Shown here: in pieces, positions 1 to 8,891 of the stretch
How the letters are laid out: each line of letters starts with the position of its first letter
How positions within the stretch are numbered: the stretch's first letter is position 1
The notes under the pieces: model-generated
The model's input: only the letters and a program-made list of their open reading frames with translations
The model's database searches: none
What the model was told of the DNA's origin: nothing
Assembly: GCF_018614655.1 (NCBI RefSeq)
Contig: NZ_JAGGOG010000028.1
Location: forward strand, 1-58,437
Direction of reading: 5' to 3'
From: Pseudomonas fluorescens
GTDB taxonomy: Bacteria > Pseudomonadota > Gammaproteobacteria > Pseudomonadales > Pseudomonadaceae
DNA: 58,437 nucleotides
Translations under genes and position numbers: made by a program

Positions 1-170
1 TGGCATCAAAAGTGAGTCGATTCACTCATTTACTGATCCTTTTTGATCACGTTTTGAGCCTAAAAAATACAAAAAACATCATTTTAAAAAACCGGTTTTA
101 TTGCCAAAAAGGCATAAAAATTATGGAGATAACTCCCTCCGAAGATTCGGAAAATAGCCCCCCCCTTCTA

Positions 171-197
171 AACAGCCCCGCTTGAGGGGCTGTTTTT
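171..197 (+). terminator. Rho-independent terminator-like hairpin
   Basis: The stem CAGCCCC (173-179) pairs with GGGGCTG (186-192) and is followed by TTTTT. The opposite strand also ends in a short T run (AAA precedes the stem), so it may work in both directions. No gene ends immediately before it inside the window. Confidence 0.6.
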
Positions 198-382
198 CTC
201 AGACATCCCACGTCCACTGGCGTCCACCGCGTTCCGCGCGCGGCACATGACGAAGCTGCCGATGTGCAAACTTCGCTGATGCTCTCACTGCTGCGGACTG
301 TCCGCTAATGAACGGCTGCACCCAGTCGTTGACCGCTCACCTGCGCCCACCTGCCTGCTGATCCTTCGCACTGCGCCACTCT

Positions 383-432
383 CGAAGGGCCTCCTGACGC
401 CATGCCGTGGCGTGGCGTGAGGAGGCCCTTCG
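383..432. repeat. 20-bp inverted repeat with 10-nt loop
   Basis: The arm 383-402 (CGAAGGGCCTCCTGACGCCA) is the reverse complement of 413-432 apart from one mismatch, with a 10-base spacer. There is no T tract. It could be a hairpin with a structural or recombination role, or a relic of a mobile element end; the function is unknown. Confidence 0.55.
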
Positions 433-678
433 GGTCGGCAGTAATCCTCGCCGGAGCCCGCCGGCGAACCCAAGGCACCTTTTGTGCACGGGTGTGTGCC
501 TGAACCTGCCGACCCTCGCCATGACACGAGTGAGCCTGTCGCGCCTGCCTGGACATGCGACCTCCAGCACGGCTGACGACGCCATTGTGGCACCGCTGTC
601 CCAGCCGGTCCGTTATCACCCGGCACCTTGATCGACTCCATGCAGCGCTGCACAGGCTGTGCCATTAAACCAAGTACA

Positions 679-1357
679 TCACGATGCATGTTCTTGAGCA
701 TGGGCAGGGCCAAGACGATAACCGAGGCCGCGCACGGTTTCGACGATGTCTTTACCCAATTTACGACGCAAGTTGTGGATGTGCACATTCAATGCGTTGC
801 TTTCCAGTTCATCGTTGAGTCCATAAATGCTGTCCTTGAGTTGCTCGCCGGAAAGTACACGGCCTTTGTTATGCAGTAGGGCTTGCAATAGCGCTTACTC
901 GCGGCGCGAAAGGTCCACCGGCTGGCCGCCGATAAAAGTTTCGCGACTGCTGGGGTCGAAGACCAGGCAGCCGTGTTCAATACGATTGACGCTGCGCCCA
1001 GCCACCCGCCGTAACAAGGTCTGTAGGCGTGCGGCCAGCTCGCGCAGATCAAAGGGCTTGAGCAGATAATCGTCGGCGCCGGCTTGCAAGCCCTCGACGC
1101 GGCTGTGACCGCATCCCGGGCGGTTAGGATCAACACCGGGATTTCCAGCCCCTGTTTGCGCTGCTTCCGTAGGAGCATTAGACCATCTTCGTCGGGCAGG
1201 CCGAGATCGAGCACCATTATTTCAAAAGTTGCGACTTTAAGCATGACCCGCGCCGCCGAGGCCGTGGCCACGCGCTCAACGGTGAAGCCCAGGCCGCTCA
1301 GGTCGGCCACGATGCCACTGGCGATCAGTTCGTCTCTTCACAAACCAGTGCATGCAT
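679..1357 (-). pseudogene. OmpR-family response regulator, degraded
   Basis: Read on the minus strand, three frames reassemble one two-component response regulator. The receiver part includes LDLGLPDEDGL with the phospho-acceptor Asp, and VLILTARDAV; a linker with DDYLLKPFDLRELAAR follows; the winged-helix DNA-binding end includes SNALNVHIHNLRRKLG and VRGLGYRL. The gene starts at an ATG at 1357, shifts frame near 1330 (after CEETN) and again near 1090, and has an in-frame TAA at 895-897 (the text reads LSRRE-stop-ALLQALL). With two frameshifts and a nonsense codon it cannot make a working protein. No sensor kinase lies beside it, so it is probably a chromosomal or cargo relic. Confidence 0.8.
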
Positions 1358-1708
1358 GTTGTGCCCTTCATGAAAGTGGGATTGATTATCAAAATGGCGG
1401 ATTAGGCAACCATGTAGCCAAGGGCCCCAACATCAGATAATTCCCACACTTTAGACCAGCGCACGATTAATCGTCGGTAGAGTTTCTGAATAATCAGTCC
1501 AAGCGCAAGGCATCTATCAAACCTGTTAGCCCGTTCCTTTTCAATGATGGGTCTCAGATCAGGCCTGAGACTTTTACAGCCTGCCCCACTCACACATGAT
1601 GAGTTGAACAGACTTTTTCCACGTGGAATCGGGCGAGCCAGAAAAACGGTTTTCACCACGACAGTGCGGTCGCAATCATTCACGCTGATTCTATGTCCGC
1701 TGGCGTTG

Positions 1709-1863
1709 CCAGCAACATGCCCAGGTAGCCCCGATCTTCAAGGCTACGGTGTGGCGTTGAGCCCACTGATCCGCTTCTTCCATTGCTTGTTCCATCCACC
1801 CATGCGGGGAGCCATCCTCCCTACCGGGCGGCTGGCTCCGCGCTTCACTGTTCGGAGACGCTT
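1709..1863 (+). promoter_or_regulatory. GC-rich leader upstream of the DUF3577 gene
   Basis: The leader holds a 22-base block at 1710-1731 that is identical to 19854-19875, ahead of the RadC-like gene. It also holds the paired GC blocks CCCATGCGGGG (1799-1809) and CCCTACCGGG (1819-1828) just before the start codon. Very similar paired blocks precede several other small ICE genes in this window. The rest of the 1358-1708 gap shows no gene. I infer a shared 5' untranslated control element; the mechanism is unknown. Confidence 0.5.
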
Positions 1864-2331
1864 ATGACCCGTTCTTCCCACGAAGCTCGTTACTTCGATC
1901 TGCACATTACCGGTTTGGGTTATCTCAACCGCATTCGTGAAATCACGCCCAAGAAGGGCAACGGCTTTCTTGCCTGCGACATCGCCGCGCTCAATGGCCC
2001 CTGTGATAACGCCGAGTACCGGCGTTTTGACGTACGGGTGTCGGGGAGCAAAGCCCAGCAGCTGGTTCTCCGCTGTATTGAGGCGGTCGAAGCCAAGCGC
2101 AAGGTCTTGCTCGGCTTTCGTCTGGGCGACCTGTATGCCGACACCTTTGTCTACACGCGTGGCCCCAACGCTGGCCAGCAGGGCATCAGCCTCAAAGCCA
2201 GGTTGTTGTTCATTGCCTGGATCAAGGTCGAGGGCGAAACGGTGTACAAGGCCGAGCCTTCGCCTCCAGCAACCGACATTACGCCAGACGAACAGACGGC
2301 AACACCGCGTTCAGTAACCCACAAAATGTAG
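1864..2331 (+). CDS. DUF3577 / STY4534-family ICE replication-type protein
   Basis: A 155-residue protein starting at the ATG after the GC-rich leader; the longer open frame from 1783 runs through leader sequence and is unlikely. The sequence (ITGLGYLNRIRE, PKKGNGFLACDIAAL, YRRFDVRVSG, FRLGDLYADTF) matches the DUF3577 family, annotated in ICEs as STY4534-family replication proteins and related in shape to single-strand-binding or accessory DNA-handling proteins. It is expected in the cytoplasm, supporting replication or maintenance of the excised element. It stands alone with its own leader rather than inside the transfer operon. I am confident of the family; the role is by analogy. Confidence 0.8.
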   Translation: MTRSSHEARYFDLHITGLGYLNRIREITPKKGNGFLACDIAALNGPCDNAEYRRFDVRVSGSKAQQLVLRCIEAVEAKRKVLLGFRLGDLYADTFVYTRGPNAGQQGISLKARLLFIAWIKVEGETVYKAEPSPPATDITPDEQTATPRSVTHKM

Positions 2332-2454
2332 GTTGGCGGAAAGATCCTAAAAACGCCACCAACCTCCAGTGAGGCCTCGGCCCCGCATCCGCTTTCACCC
2401 ATTGGGGTTCCTGCCCCGACGGGTGCAAGGGCCCCGTCTTCTGGAGATTTTCTT
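2332..2454 (+). promoter_or_regulatory. GC-rich leader of the next small ICE gene
   Basis: It contains CCCATTGGGG (2398-2407) and CCCCGACGGG (2414-2423), the same two-block design seen before 1864, 20006, 48269 and 48733. A further imperfect hairpin (AGGTTGGCGG against CGCCACCAACCT, about 2331-2367) could be the terminator of the preceding gene or part of the leader. The Shine-Dalgarno sequence CTGGAGA follows just before the ATG at 2455. Confidence 0.45.
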
Positions 2455-2757
2455 ATGGACTGCAAAGACCTTGGTCAATCGAGCAATCCCAAGTTTTCAT
2501 TGGGTGCTCTGATCTTCTCTGCCACTGTGGACCGCTTGGTCCGCAAGGGCAAGCTCGACCCCATGCCCCTGCTGCACCGTCATCTCTGCGGTGACTGGGG
2601 CGAGATGTGTGACCAGGATAAGGCGCTCAACGATGATGCGCTGAAGTCGCACTATCGCCTGTTCTCCGCCTACGAGGTCCCGCCCCACTATCGCGTGTGG
2701 ATCATCACTGAGGCAGATCGGAGCGCCACCACGGTGCTGCTGCCCGAAGACTACTAA
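2455..2757 (+). CDS. Small conserved ICE protein of unknown function
   Basis: A 100-residue acidic protein with no signal peptide or membrane segment. Features include GDWGEMCDQDKALNDDALK and YRVWIITEADRSATTVLLP, typical of a small plasmid/ICE protein family often mislabelled as a type I restriction subunit M. A recognisable ribosome site (GGAGA) and a shared GC-rich leader precede it, and a strong terminator follows at 2769. I recognise it as a recurrent accessory protein of this element class but cannot assign a function. Confidence 0.7.
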   Translation: MDCKDLGQSSNPKFSLGALIFSATVDRLVRKGKLDPMPLLHRHLCGDWGEMCDQDKALNDDALKSHYRLFSAYEVPPHYRVWIITEADRSATTVLLPEDY

Positions 2758-2768
2758 TCGATCAACAC

Positions 2769-2792
2769 GGCCTCTTCGGAGGCCATTGTTTT
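2769..2792 (+). terminator. Terminator after the 100-residue protein gene
   Basis: GGCCTC (2769-2774), tetraloop TTCG, GAGGCC (2779-2784), then ATTGTTTT. This is a compact UUCG-capped hairpin with a T-rich tail, 12 bases past the stop codon at 2757. Confidence 0.8.
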
Positions 2793-3209
2793 ATCAGCTT
2801 CGCGCAGGCGCGCGACAACCAGCGCAAAGATGGATTCAAGCCCAGTCAACAGGTCGTGCAGGCTGACAGCCAATCGGTTGACAGTTTGCGTAATGGATTG
2901 TGCGAGCACCGCGAGTGGTCGTTGGGACAGCTTCGCATCAATACCAGACCACAATAAATCGTGGTGTCGAGCTTTGCTGAGGGCTACTACTCGCCGTTGC
3001 GGTTGCCATTGTCGTGGATCTCGCTACGTCGACAACCATAGTCCTCAACAACACGCTGGACCGCCAGTAATGCTGCATTGATTTGCGAATGCCCCTGAAC
3101 CTGTTCGGAGATCACCATTGTTTGTGGTCAGTGCTATAGGCGGTTTTTTTGCTGATCTGTTTTCGAACGCCTGCAAATACTGACGCCCTTCTTTTTAGGG
3201 AATGGTGCC
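2793..3209. other. Intergenic gap before the transfer operon
   Basis: I see no gene. The short frames do not resemble known proteins. The last part presumably carries the promoter of the transfer operon that begins at 3210, but I cannot point to unambiguous -35/-10 boxes. A ribosome site (TAGGGAATGG) lies just ahead of the first start codon. Confidence 0.4.
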
Positions 3210-3698
3210 ATGCAACGTTCACTCGCCGGTTTCGCGATATCACTCGCCCTTACGGCATGCTCGTCGCTGCCCGAATCGTCAGCCCCCCAGCCGATTGCGA
3301 CACCACGCGCAGCACCTGCTCCGTCTCCGGCATGGGCGGTCCGACATTCACGCTACACCTTGGTGGAATTGTCGCCGGAGATCGCCCAGCACGATTTGTT
3401 GCTGCAGGTGATTGATGTGCGATTGCCCAATGGCCTGTCACTGAGCGTCGGCGATGCCCTGCGCTACATGCTCCGCCATTCCGGCTATCAGCTGTGCGAG
3501 GGCGGACCCGCCGTACAGGCGCTGTTCGCCTTACCGCTACCGGCTGCGCACGTCCACTTGGGGCCGATGGTCTTGCGCAGCGCGCTACTGACGCTGGCAG
3601 GGCCTGGCTGGGCGCTGCAGGTGAACGACCTCAGCCGGCAGCTGTGCTTTGTCAGCCCCGCAGCCGCTGATCAGGAGGCCGCCCGTGAAGCCTCGTGA
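3210..3698 (+). CDS. PilL/TIGR03748-type transfer lipoprotein
   Basis: A 162-residue protein with a lipoprotein signal (SLALTACSS, lipobox Cys at about residue 17), a Pro/Ala-rich linker, then a domain with LQVIDVRLPNGLSLSVGDAL and MLRHSGYQLCEG. This fits the short PilL-like proteins that open the G-type ICE transfer region (TIGR03748, PilL N-terminal domain). It is expected to sit in the outer membrane or periplasm and to form part of the pilus or secretin-like channel. The end overlaps the next gene, whose GTG lies inside its last codons. Assignment rests on motif pattern and gene order. Confidence 0.8.
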   Translation: MQRSLAGFAISLALTACSSLPESSAPQPIATPRAAPAPSPAWAVRHSRYTLVELSPEIAQHDLLLQVIDVRLPNGLSLSVGDALRYMLRHSGYQLCEGGPAVQALFALPLPAAHVHLGPMVLRSALLTLAGPGWALQVNDLSRQLCFVSPAAADQEAAREAS

Positions 3699-4323
3699 AA
3701 TTCTCAAAACGCTTCCCACCTGGCTACTGCCCGTGCTGACCGGCTTACTCGTACTCGGCGTTCTGCTTTATCAGCAACGCGGTCTCGACCAGCTGGCCGA
3801 GGCCGTGCAGCTCAACAGCAATACCCGGCAAGTGCAGTCGCTCGATGCGCGTATTTCCGTGCTGGAACAGTTCAAGGCCAGCGCGTTGACACGCCCGCCA
3901 ACCGTCATCCTGAAGCAGTTTTCCGAACACGAACAGGCGCTGGAGGAGCGACTTACGGCGCTGGAAGCACAACTCGCGGACCGTGCGCTATCCAGCGATC
4001 TGCGGGGAGTACGGGAAACGCTGACGGCGTTGACGGTCTCTATACAGAAGTTTGAAGCTGAAAAAAGCAATGGTCGTGTGGTCGAACGCCGCACCCTCCA
4101 ACCTACACAGAAGCGCCCACCCTTCACCCTGCGGGGCATCGAAGTGCGAGGCGGCCATTCACTGGTCGCCCTCAGCCCCCTCGACAAGCCCGAACTTGAG
4201 CACATCCTGTGGCTGCGCCTCGGCGATCAGTACTTGGATTGGCAACTGGACGCCATTGAACCGAGCGCGGTTGTATTTCAGATCGATGGCCAGCGGCGCC
4301 GCTTGGAGGTGAGGTCGCCATGA
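3685..4323 (+). CDS. PilP-like ICE inner-membrane/periplasmic protein
   Basis: A 212-residue protein started at GTG 3685, placed 6 bases after a CAGGAGG ribosome site; a TTG at 3649 is possible but lacks such a site. One N-terminal membrane helix (WLLPVLTGLLVLGVLLY) is followed by a long coiled-coil-like stretch (about residues 45-120) and a C-terminal beta domain beginning PFTLRGIEVRGGHSL, reminiscent of PilP/GspC domains. It overlaps its neighbours on both sides. It probably links the inner-membrane machine to the PilL component. I know of no specific gene name. Confidence 0.6.
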   Translation: MKPREILKTLPTWLLPVLTGLLVLGVLLYQQRGLDQLAEAVQLNSNTRQVQSLDARISVLEQFKASALTRPPTVILKQFSEHEQALEERLTALEAQLADRALSSDLRGVRETLTALTVSIQKFEAEKSNGRVVERRTLQPTQKRPPFTLRGIEVRGGHSLVALSPLDKPELEHILWLRLGDQYLDWQLDAIEPSAVVFQIDGQRRRLEVRSP

Positions 4324-5036
4324 TCGTGAAAGCCCTCCTCCTAGCCGCCGTACTCCTCGCACCTAACGCCGTGTTCTCGGCGCGCCCCGACGAGCTACAC
4401 AGCACCGTTCGGGCCTCTGCCCTCGCGCCGCTCTCACCCCAACAACTGGCGCAGGCCTGGGGCCTCAAGCCTGAGGAGTGGAGTCGCTATGAACAGTTGA
4501 TGCAAGGACCGCTGGGCACCTATTCGCCCAACCTCGACCCGCTTACGGCGTTGGGTATTGAGGCGCCATCTGCTGCCGAACGCCAACGCTATGCCGCCCT
4601 CCAGATCCAGGCCGAAGCACGCCGCGTGGAAAAACTGCTGGCGTACCAACGTGCCTACGATGCGGCGTGGACACAGCAGTTCCCCGATGTACAACCGGTT
4701 AACCTCGCCGGTATCGCTTCAGCGACGCCCCAGGTGTCGCTACCGGCGGGTAATGGCCGTTTGGCGCTCTTCGTGAAAGCCAACTGTGCACCCTGCAACG
4801 CTAAGGCGCAGACGCTGCAGAGCCGTGGGACGGCGTTCGATCTGTATTTGGTGGGCAGCGACCAGGACGACGCGCAGCTGCGCCAATGGGCCCGCCAGGC
4901 CAACCTCTCGCCCCTTAAGGTCCGTGCGCGCCGCATCACCCTTAACCATGACGGCGGACGCTGGCAATCCCTCGGGCTCCCCGGCGATCTACCCGCGCTG
5001 GTGCGCGAAGTGGGTGGGCGATGGCAGCGCCAGTGA
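4320..5036 (+). CDS. TIGR03759-family ICE protein (thioredoxin-like)
   Basis: A 238-residue exported protein with a signal peptide (LLAAVLLAPNAVFSA). The middle is an alpha-helical region (LSPQQLAQAWGLKPEEW, YSPNLDPLTALGIEA), and the end holds a thioredoxin-like half with the CxxC motif CAPC in LFVKANCAPCN. This pattern and the place between the PilP-like protein and a transglycosylase match the PFL_4693/TIGR03759 family. The role is probably periplasmic folding or assembly in the mating-pair apparatus. It overlaps the previous gene by 4 bases (ATGA) and the next by 16. Confidence 0.8.
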   Translation: MIVKALLLAAVLLAPNAVFSARPDELHSTVRASALAPLSPQQLAQAWGLKPEEWSRYEQLMQGPLGTYSPNLDPLTALGIEAPSAAERQRYAALQIQAEARRVEKLLAYQRAYDAAWTQQFPDVQPVNLAGIASATPQVSLPAGNGRLALFVKANCAPCNAKAQTLQSRGTAFDLYLVGSDQDDAQLRQWARQANLSPLKVRARRITLNHDGGRWQSLGLPGDLPALVREVGGRWQRQ

Positions 5037-5560
5037 AGCTCCGTCTTAGCCTGAGCATGCTGCTCGTCTTGGCGCCTTTAACCCTGAGCGCACAAATCCC
5101 CGAGACCTATCATCAGGTGGCGCGTCAGGCCGGAGTGCCCACCACTGTGCTGTATGCCATGGCCTTGCAGGAAAGCGGCGTGTCCATACGCAAACGCTAC
5201 CAACCTTGGCCCTGGACACTGAATGTCGCCGGTAAGGGACGCTACTTCACCACGCGCGATGCAGCCTGTCGGGCACTGTTGCAGGCCCGACAGCACATGA
5301 ATGCCAAGCATATCGACGTCGGGCTGATGCAGCTCAACCTGGGCTATCAGCGCCGTCACTATCAGCAGCCTTGCGACCTGCTGGATCCCACTCGCAACCT
5401 AAAGGTGGCGGCGACCATCCTGCGCCAACACCGTCGTGTGGGCGAGGACTGGCTCCCGGCCGTGGGCCGGTATCACCGCCCCGCCGGGGGCGCTCCTGCG
5501 GCCCGCTATCGTCGCAACGTAGCGCGTCATCTCAGTCAACTTGTTGCCGGGGGCAAGTGA
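5021..5560 (+). CDS. Lytic transglycosylase (SLT domain) of the transfer system
   Basis: A 179-residue exported protein with the SLT fold. A signal peptide (LSMLLVLAPLTLSA) is followed by ALQESGV with the catalytic Glu (about residue 51), then IDVGLMQLNLGY and ATILRQH, the conserved blocks of the family. It cuts peptidoglycan in the periplasm to let the conjugative channel pass. It overlaps the preceding gene and ends 2 bases before the next start. The context is identical to the PFL_4694 position of PFGI-1-type elements. Confidence 0.85.
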   Translation: MAAPVKLRLSLSMLLVLAPLTLSAQIPETYHQVARQAGVPTTVLYAMALQESGVSIRKRYQPWPWTLNVAGKGRYFTTRDAACRALLQARQHMNAKHIDVGLMQLNLGYQRRHYQQPCDLLDPTRNLKVAATILRQHRRVGEDWLPAVGRYHRPAGGAPAARYRRNVARHLSQLVAGGK

Positions 5561-5562
5561 CC

Positions 5563-5973
5563 ATGAAGCACCTTTTGATGCTTGCACTCTTGCTTGCACT
5601 CTTCGCTTCGGCGGCCACGCCCCCGGTGCGTAACGCACCCTACAGCGAAGCCGACATGTTGCCTGTCAAGACGATAACGCTTTCCCCGGGTAAAGTAGCG
5701 TCACGCCCAATGGCAACACCTGGACTACCGGCGCTGTTTTTGATCGGAGACGATCCGCTGTCACGTGCCTGGCTGCAGCGAAGGCTGCCTGCGCTGCAAC
5801 AGCTCAAGGCCGTGGGCCTGGTGGTGCAGGTTGCTTCCGTCGAACAGCTGGAACGCCTGCGTGCCATGGCGCCAGGTTTGTCCTTGTACCCGGCCTCAGC
5901 CGATGATCTGGCGCAACGCCTCACGTTATCACACTACCCTGTGCTGATCACGGCGACCGCCATCGAGCAGTAG
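5563..5973 (+). CDS. TIGR03765-family (PFL_4695) ICE protein
   Basis: A 136-residue protein started at ATG 5563, directly after the transglycosylase stop; the longer frame from 5371 runs back through that gene. It has a signal peptide (LLMLALLLALFASAA) and then a compact domain with PGLPALFLIGDDPLSRAWL and VVQVASVEQLERLRAM, typical of the PFL_4695 family found just before TraD. It is likely periplasmic, of unknown biochemical role, and a fixed member of this transfer module. Confidence 0.8.
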   Translation: MKHLLMLALLLALFASAATPPVRNAPYSEADMLPVKTITLSPGKVASRPMATPGLPALFLIGDDPLSRAWLQRRLPALQQLKAVGLVVQVASVEQLERLRAMAPGLSLYPASADDLAQRLTLSHYPVLITATAIEQ

Positions 5974-5974
5974 C

Positions 5975-8092
5975 ATGAGCCAGGCCCACGCCATTGAAGT
6001 ACTGCTGCGGCCCGCCGTCGAGCTGTACAGCACTGTCGTTTGTTTCGCGGCGGCGTTCTTGTGTCTGTTTGCCCCTTGGTCATTGGCATTGAATGACACC
6101 CTGGGACCGGCCGGTGCTACGGTCTTTGTGGCTTTTGGCAGTCTGCGCCTTCGCCAGGCCTGGACCGTGCTGCGTTACCAGCGCAATCTGCGCCGCCTGC
6201 CCCGCTACACCCTCACCAGCCGCCACGTGCCCGTCAGCCAGCAACGGCTGTTTCTGGGCCGGGGCTTTTGTTGGGACCAGCGGCACACCCACCGGTTGTT
6301 ACAAACCTATCGCCCCGAGTTCCGCCGCTATGTCGAGATGCCCGCCTGGGTACAGGTCATCCGCCGGCTGGAAATCCGTCTGGAGTTCGCACCCTATCCA
6401 CTGCGTGCCCTGCCCCGCCTGACCCGCTGGAATCATCCGCTCAACCCCGTTCGTCCACTGCCTCCCGTGGGGGGCCTTGCACGCCTGCACGGGATTGAGC
6501 CCCATGAGTTGGACGTTACCTTGCCATTGAGCGAGCGCGTCGGCCACACACTGGTCTTGGGCACAACGCGGGTCGGCAAAACCCGGCTGGCCGAGTTGCT
6601 GATCACTCAGGACATCCGGCGCAAAATCGCGGGTCAGCATGAAGTGTGCATCGTGTTCGACCCCAAAGGCGATGCTGACCTGTTGCGGCGTGTGTACCTG
6701 GAAGCCAAGCGGGCCGGACGCGAGGGCGACTTCTACGTGTTTCACCTGGGGCAGCCCGAGACCTCCGCCCGCTACAACGCCATCGGTCGTTTTGGCCGCA
6801 TCACCGAAGTGGCCTCGCGGATTGCCGGGCAGCTCTCCGGTGAAGGTAACTCGGCCGCTTTCCGGGAGTTCGCCTGGCGCTTCGTCAACATCATCGCTCG
6901 TGCCCTCGTCGAGCTGGGGCGGCGACCGGATTACCTGTTGATCCAACGTCATGTCATTAACATCGATCCACTGTTCGTCGAGTACGCCGCGCACTTTTTT
7001 TCCAAGCACGACCCCAAGGCCTGGGAGGTCATCGTGCAGATCGAGACAAAACTCAATGAGAAGAACACACCACGGGCGATGGCGGGCCGCGACAAGCGTG
7101 TGGTGGCAATCGAGCTGTACCTGAACCGCAGCAAGCTCTATGACCCGGTGCTGGAAGGTTTGCGCTCGGCGGTGCGCTACGACCGCACCTACTTCGACAA
7201 GATCGTCGCCTCGCTGCTGCCGCTGCTGGAAAAGCTCACCACCGGCAAGATCGCCGAGTTGCTGGCCCCCGACTACAGCGCCCTCAATGACCCGCGGCCG
7301 ATCTTCGACTGGATGCAGATCATCCGCAAACGAGCCATCGTCTATGTCGGCCTGGATGCCCTGTCCGATGCCGAAGTCGCTGCGGCCGTCGGCAACTCCA
7401 TGTTCGCGGATCTGGTGTCGGTCGCGGGCCACCTCTACAAGTTCGGCATCAATGATGGCTTGCCGGGCGGTGAGTCCGGCACCCAACTGCCAATCAACGT
7501 GCACGCCGACGAGTTCAACGAGCTGATGGGCGATGAGTTCATTCCGCTGATCAACAAAGGCGGCGGTGCCGGCATGCAGGTCACCGCCTACACCCAGACC
7601 CTCAGTGACATCGAGGCCCGACTGGGTAACCGGGCCAAGGCCGGCCAGGTCATCGGCAACTTCAACAACCTGATCATGTTACGCGTACGCGAGACGGCTA
7701 CGGCGGAGCTGCTGACCCAACAGTTGCCCAAGGTGGATGTGTACAGCACCTCAGTGGTCAGTGGCGCCACTGATAGCTCCGATCCCCAGGGCACGACGGC
7801 ATTCACCTCCACGACCCAGGACCGTATCAACACCCATAGCGTACCGCTGATCGAACCGGCGCATATCGTTGCCCTGCCGAAGGGCCAGGCCTTTGCCCTG
7901 ATCGAGGGGGGACAGTTATGGAAGATCCGCATGCCGCTGCCAGAGATAGATCCTGATGAGGAAATCCCGACGGATCTGCAGGCCTTAACCCGATACATGC
8001 AACAGACACCCGAAGAGGATGCGTGGTGGCAAGTTGCTCAAGCGAGTAACCCTCAATCGCCGACCGATCAGCAGAATGACGGCTCGCCATGA
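5975..8092 (+). CDS. traD: TraD-type conjugative coupling protein
   Basis: A 705-residue coupling ATPase. Two N-terminal membrane segments are followed by a P-loop (LGTTRVGKTRL, about residues 193-203) and the VFDPKGDADL block. C-terminal motor motifs include VHADEFNEL with the Walker B acidic pair and YTQTLSDIEARLGN. It brings the relaxase-DNA complex to the secretion channel at the inner membrane. The family is the SXT/TOL-type TraD (TIGR03743/TIGR03754). It starts one base after the previous stop and overlaps the next gene by 4 bases (ATGA), so the operon is translationally coupled. Confidence 0.92.
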   Translation: MSQAHAIEVLLRPAVELYSTVVCFAAAFLCLFAPWSLALNDTLGPAGATVFVAFGSLRLRQAWTVLRYQRNLRRLPRYTLTSRHVPVSQQRLFLGRGFCWDQRHTHRLLQTYRPEFRRYVEMPAWVQVIRRLEIRLEFAPYPLRALPRLTRWNHPLNPVRPLPPVGGLARLHGIEPHELDVTLPLSERVGHTLVLGTTRVGKTRLAELLITQDIRRKIAGQHEVCIVFDPKGDADLLRRVYLEAKRAGREGDFYVFHLGQPETSARYNAIGRFGRITEVASRIAGQLSGEGNSAAFREFAWRFVNIIARALVELGRRPDYLLIQRHVINIDPLFVEYAAHFFSKHDPKAWEVIVQIETKLNEKNTPRAMAGRDKRVVAIELYLNRSKLYDPVLEGLRSAVRYDRTYFDKIVASLLPLLEKLTTGKIAELLAPDYSALNDPRPIFDWMQIIRKRAIVYVGLDALSDAEVAAAVGNSMFADLVSVAGHLYKFGINDGLPGGESGTQLPINVHADEFNELMGDEFIPLINKGGGAGMQVTAYTQTLSDIEARLGNRAKAGQVIGNFNNLIMLRVRETATAELLTQQLPKVDVYSTSVVSGATDSSDPQGTTAFTSTTQDRINTHSVPLIEPAHIVALPKGQAFALIEGGQLWKIRMPLPEIDPDEEIPTDLQALTRYMQQTPEEDAWWQVAQASNPQSPTDQQNDGSP

Positions 8093-8838
8093 AAGATCCG
8101 GCCGTCACTGCGCAACGCCAACAGGCACGACAACAGGGTTTGCTCGTTGGCTTGATCACCTTGCCGTTTCGGTTCGTCGGCGTGCTGGGCGGCTCGTTGT
8201 TGCTGAGCATCCTGATCGAGTGTGTAGGTCTGCATCTGTTCTGGCCCGATCAAGGCTGGCGGCATGCGCAAGAGATGCTCAGTTATGAACTGGAGCAACT
8301 GCCGCGACACTTCGCCCGCAGCGTGCTGGTACAGGAGCCGGGGCAGACGGCGCAGCGCATTGTAGGGACCGCCTACGATCTACTGTTCGTACGGTCCGGG
8401 CTGGTCGAATGGGTCGAGGACGCGGCCCGACGAGCTCGGGGAGAACATCTTCGCGCCGAGCCCGATTTTCCCCGCTACCTGCGGCAGGCTTATTGGGTCC
8501 TGGAAAGCTATCTGTTGGCCGGGGCCTATACGGTGTTGGTGTTTCTGGTGCGTTTACTGGTGCTATTTCTGAGCCTGCCGCTGTTCGCCATGGCGGCCTT
8601 TGTCGGCCTGGTCGATGGACTGGTACGGCGAGACATCCGCCGTTTCGAGGCAGGACGAGAATCGGGCTTCCTCTACCACCGTGCCAAGGCCTGTGTGATG
8701 CCCCTGGCCGTACTGCCATGGGTCGTCTACTTGGCGCTGCCGATCAGCGTGGCGCCGGTATTGATACTACTGCCGGCAGCCTGCCTGTTGGGCCTCACCG
8801 TAAACCTCACCACCGCCACCTTCAAAAAGCACCTTTAA
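8089..8838 (+). CDS. TIGR03747-family ICE membrane protein (PFL_4697)
   Basis: A 249-residue membrane protein with an N-terminal helix (FVGVLGGSLLLSILIECVGL), a central soluble loop, a double hydrophobic stretch (YTVLVFLVRLLVLFLSLPLF) and a C-terminal pair of helices. The segment GLVDGLVRRDIRRFEAGRES is characteristic of the TIGR03747 family that follows TraD in these elements. It is an inner-membrane partner of the coupling protein. It is the last gene of transfer module 1, and the operon is interrupted after it by cargo on the other strand. Confidence 0.85.
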   Translation: MKDPAVTAQRQQARQQGLLVGLITLPFRFVGVLGGSLLLSILIECVGLHLFWPDQGWRHAQEMLSYELEQLPRHFARSVLVQEPGQTAQRIVGTAYDLLFVRSGLVEWVEDAARRARGEHLRAEPDFPRYLRQAYWVLESYLLAGAYTVLVFLVRLLVLFLSLPLFAMAAFVGLVDGLVRRDIRRFEAGRESGFLYHRAKACVMPLAVLPWVVYLALPISVAPVLILLPAACLLGLTVNLTTATFKKHL

Positions 8839-8891
8839 GATCATCCTTTCTGATCACAGTGCGTGAACTGCAGGAACTCATCCTCTTGTGG

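Larger units (their letters stand above)
1..678. other. Non-coding stretch, AT-rich then GC-rich
   Basis: I see no convincing gene here. The first 170 bases are AT-rich. From about 200 the composition turns GC-rich, and the open frames there overlap on both strands without a recognisable product. The stretch holds a terminator-like hairpin (171-197) and a long imperfect palindrome (383-432), described separately. It could be the remains of a lost ICE gene. Confidence 0.5.

Noticed and set aside
383..432. Call the palindrome the origin of transfer
   Set aside because: No relaxase gene, nick-site consensus or transfer-specific context is next to it; a position-only guess.
6299..7504. 401-codon open frame on the minus strand opposite traD
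   Set aside because: It is antisense to a well-supported coupling-protein gene with clear motifs; its sequence shows no family features and reflects codon bias of the true gene.
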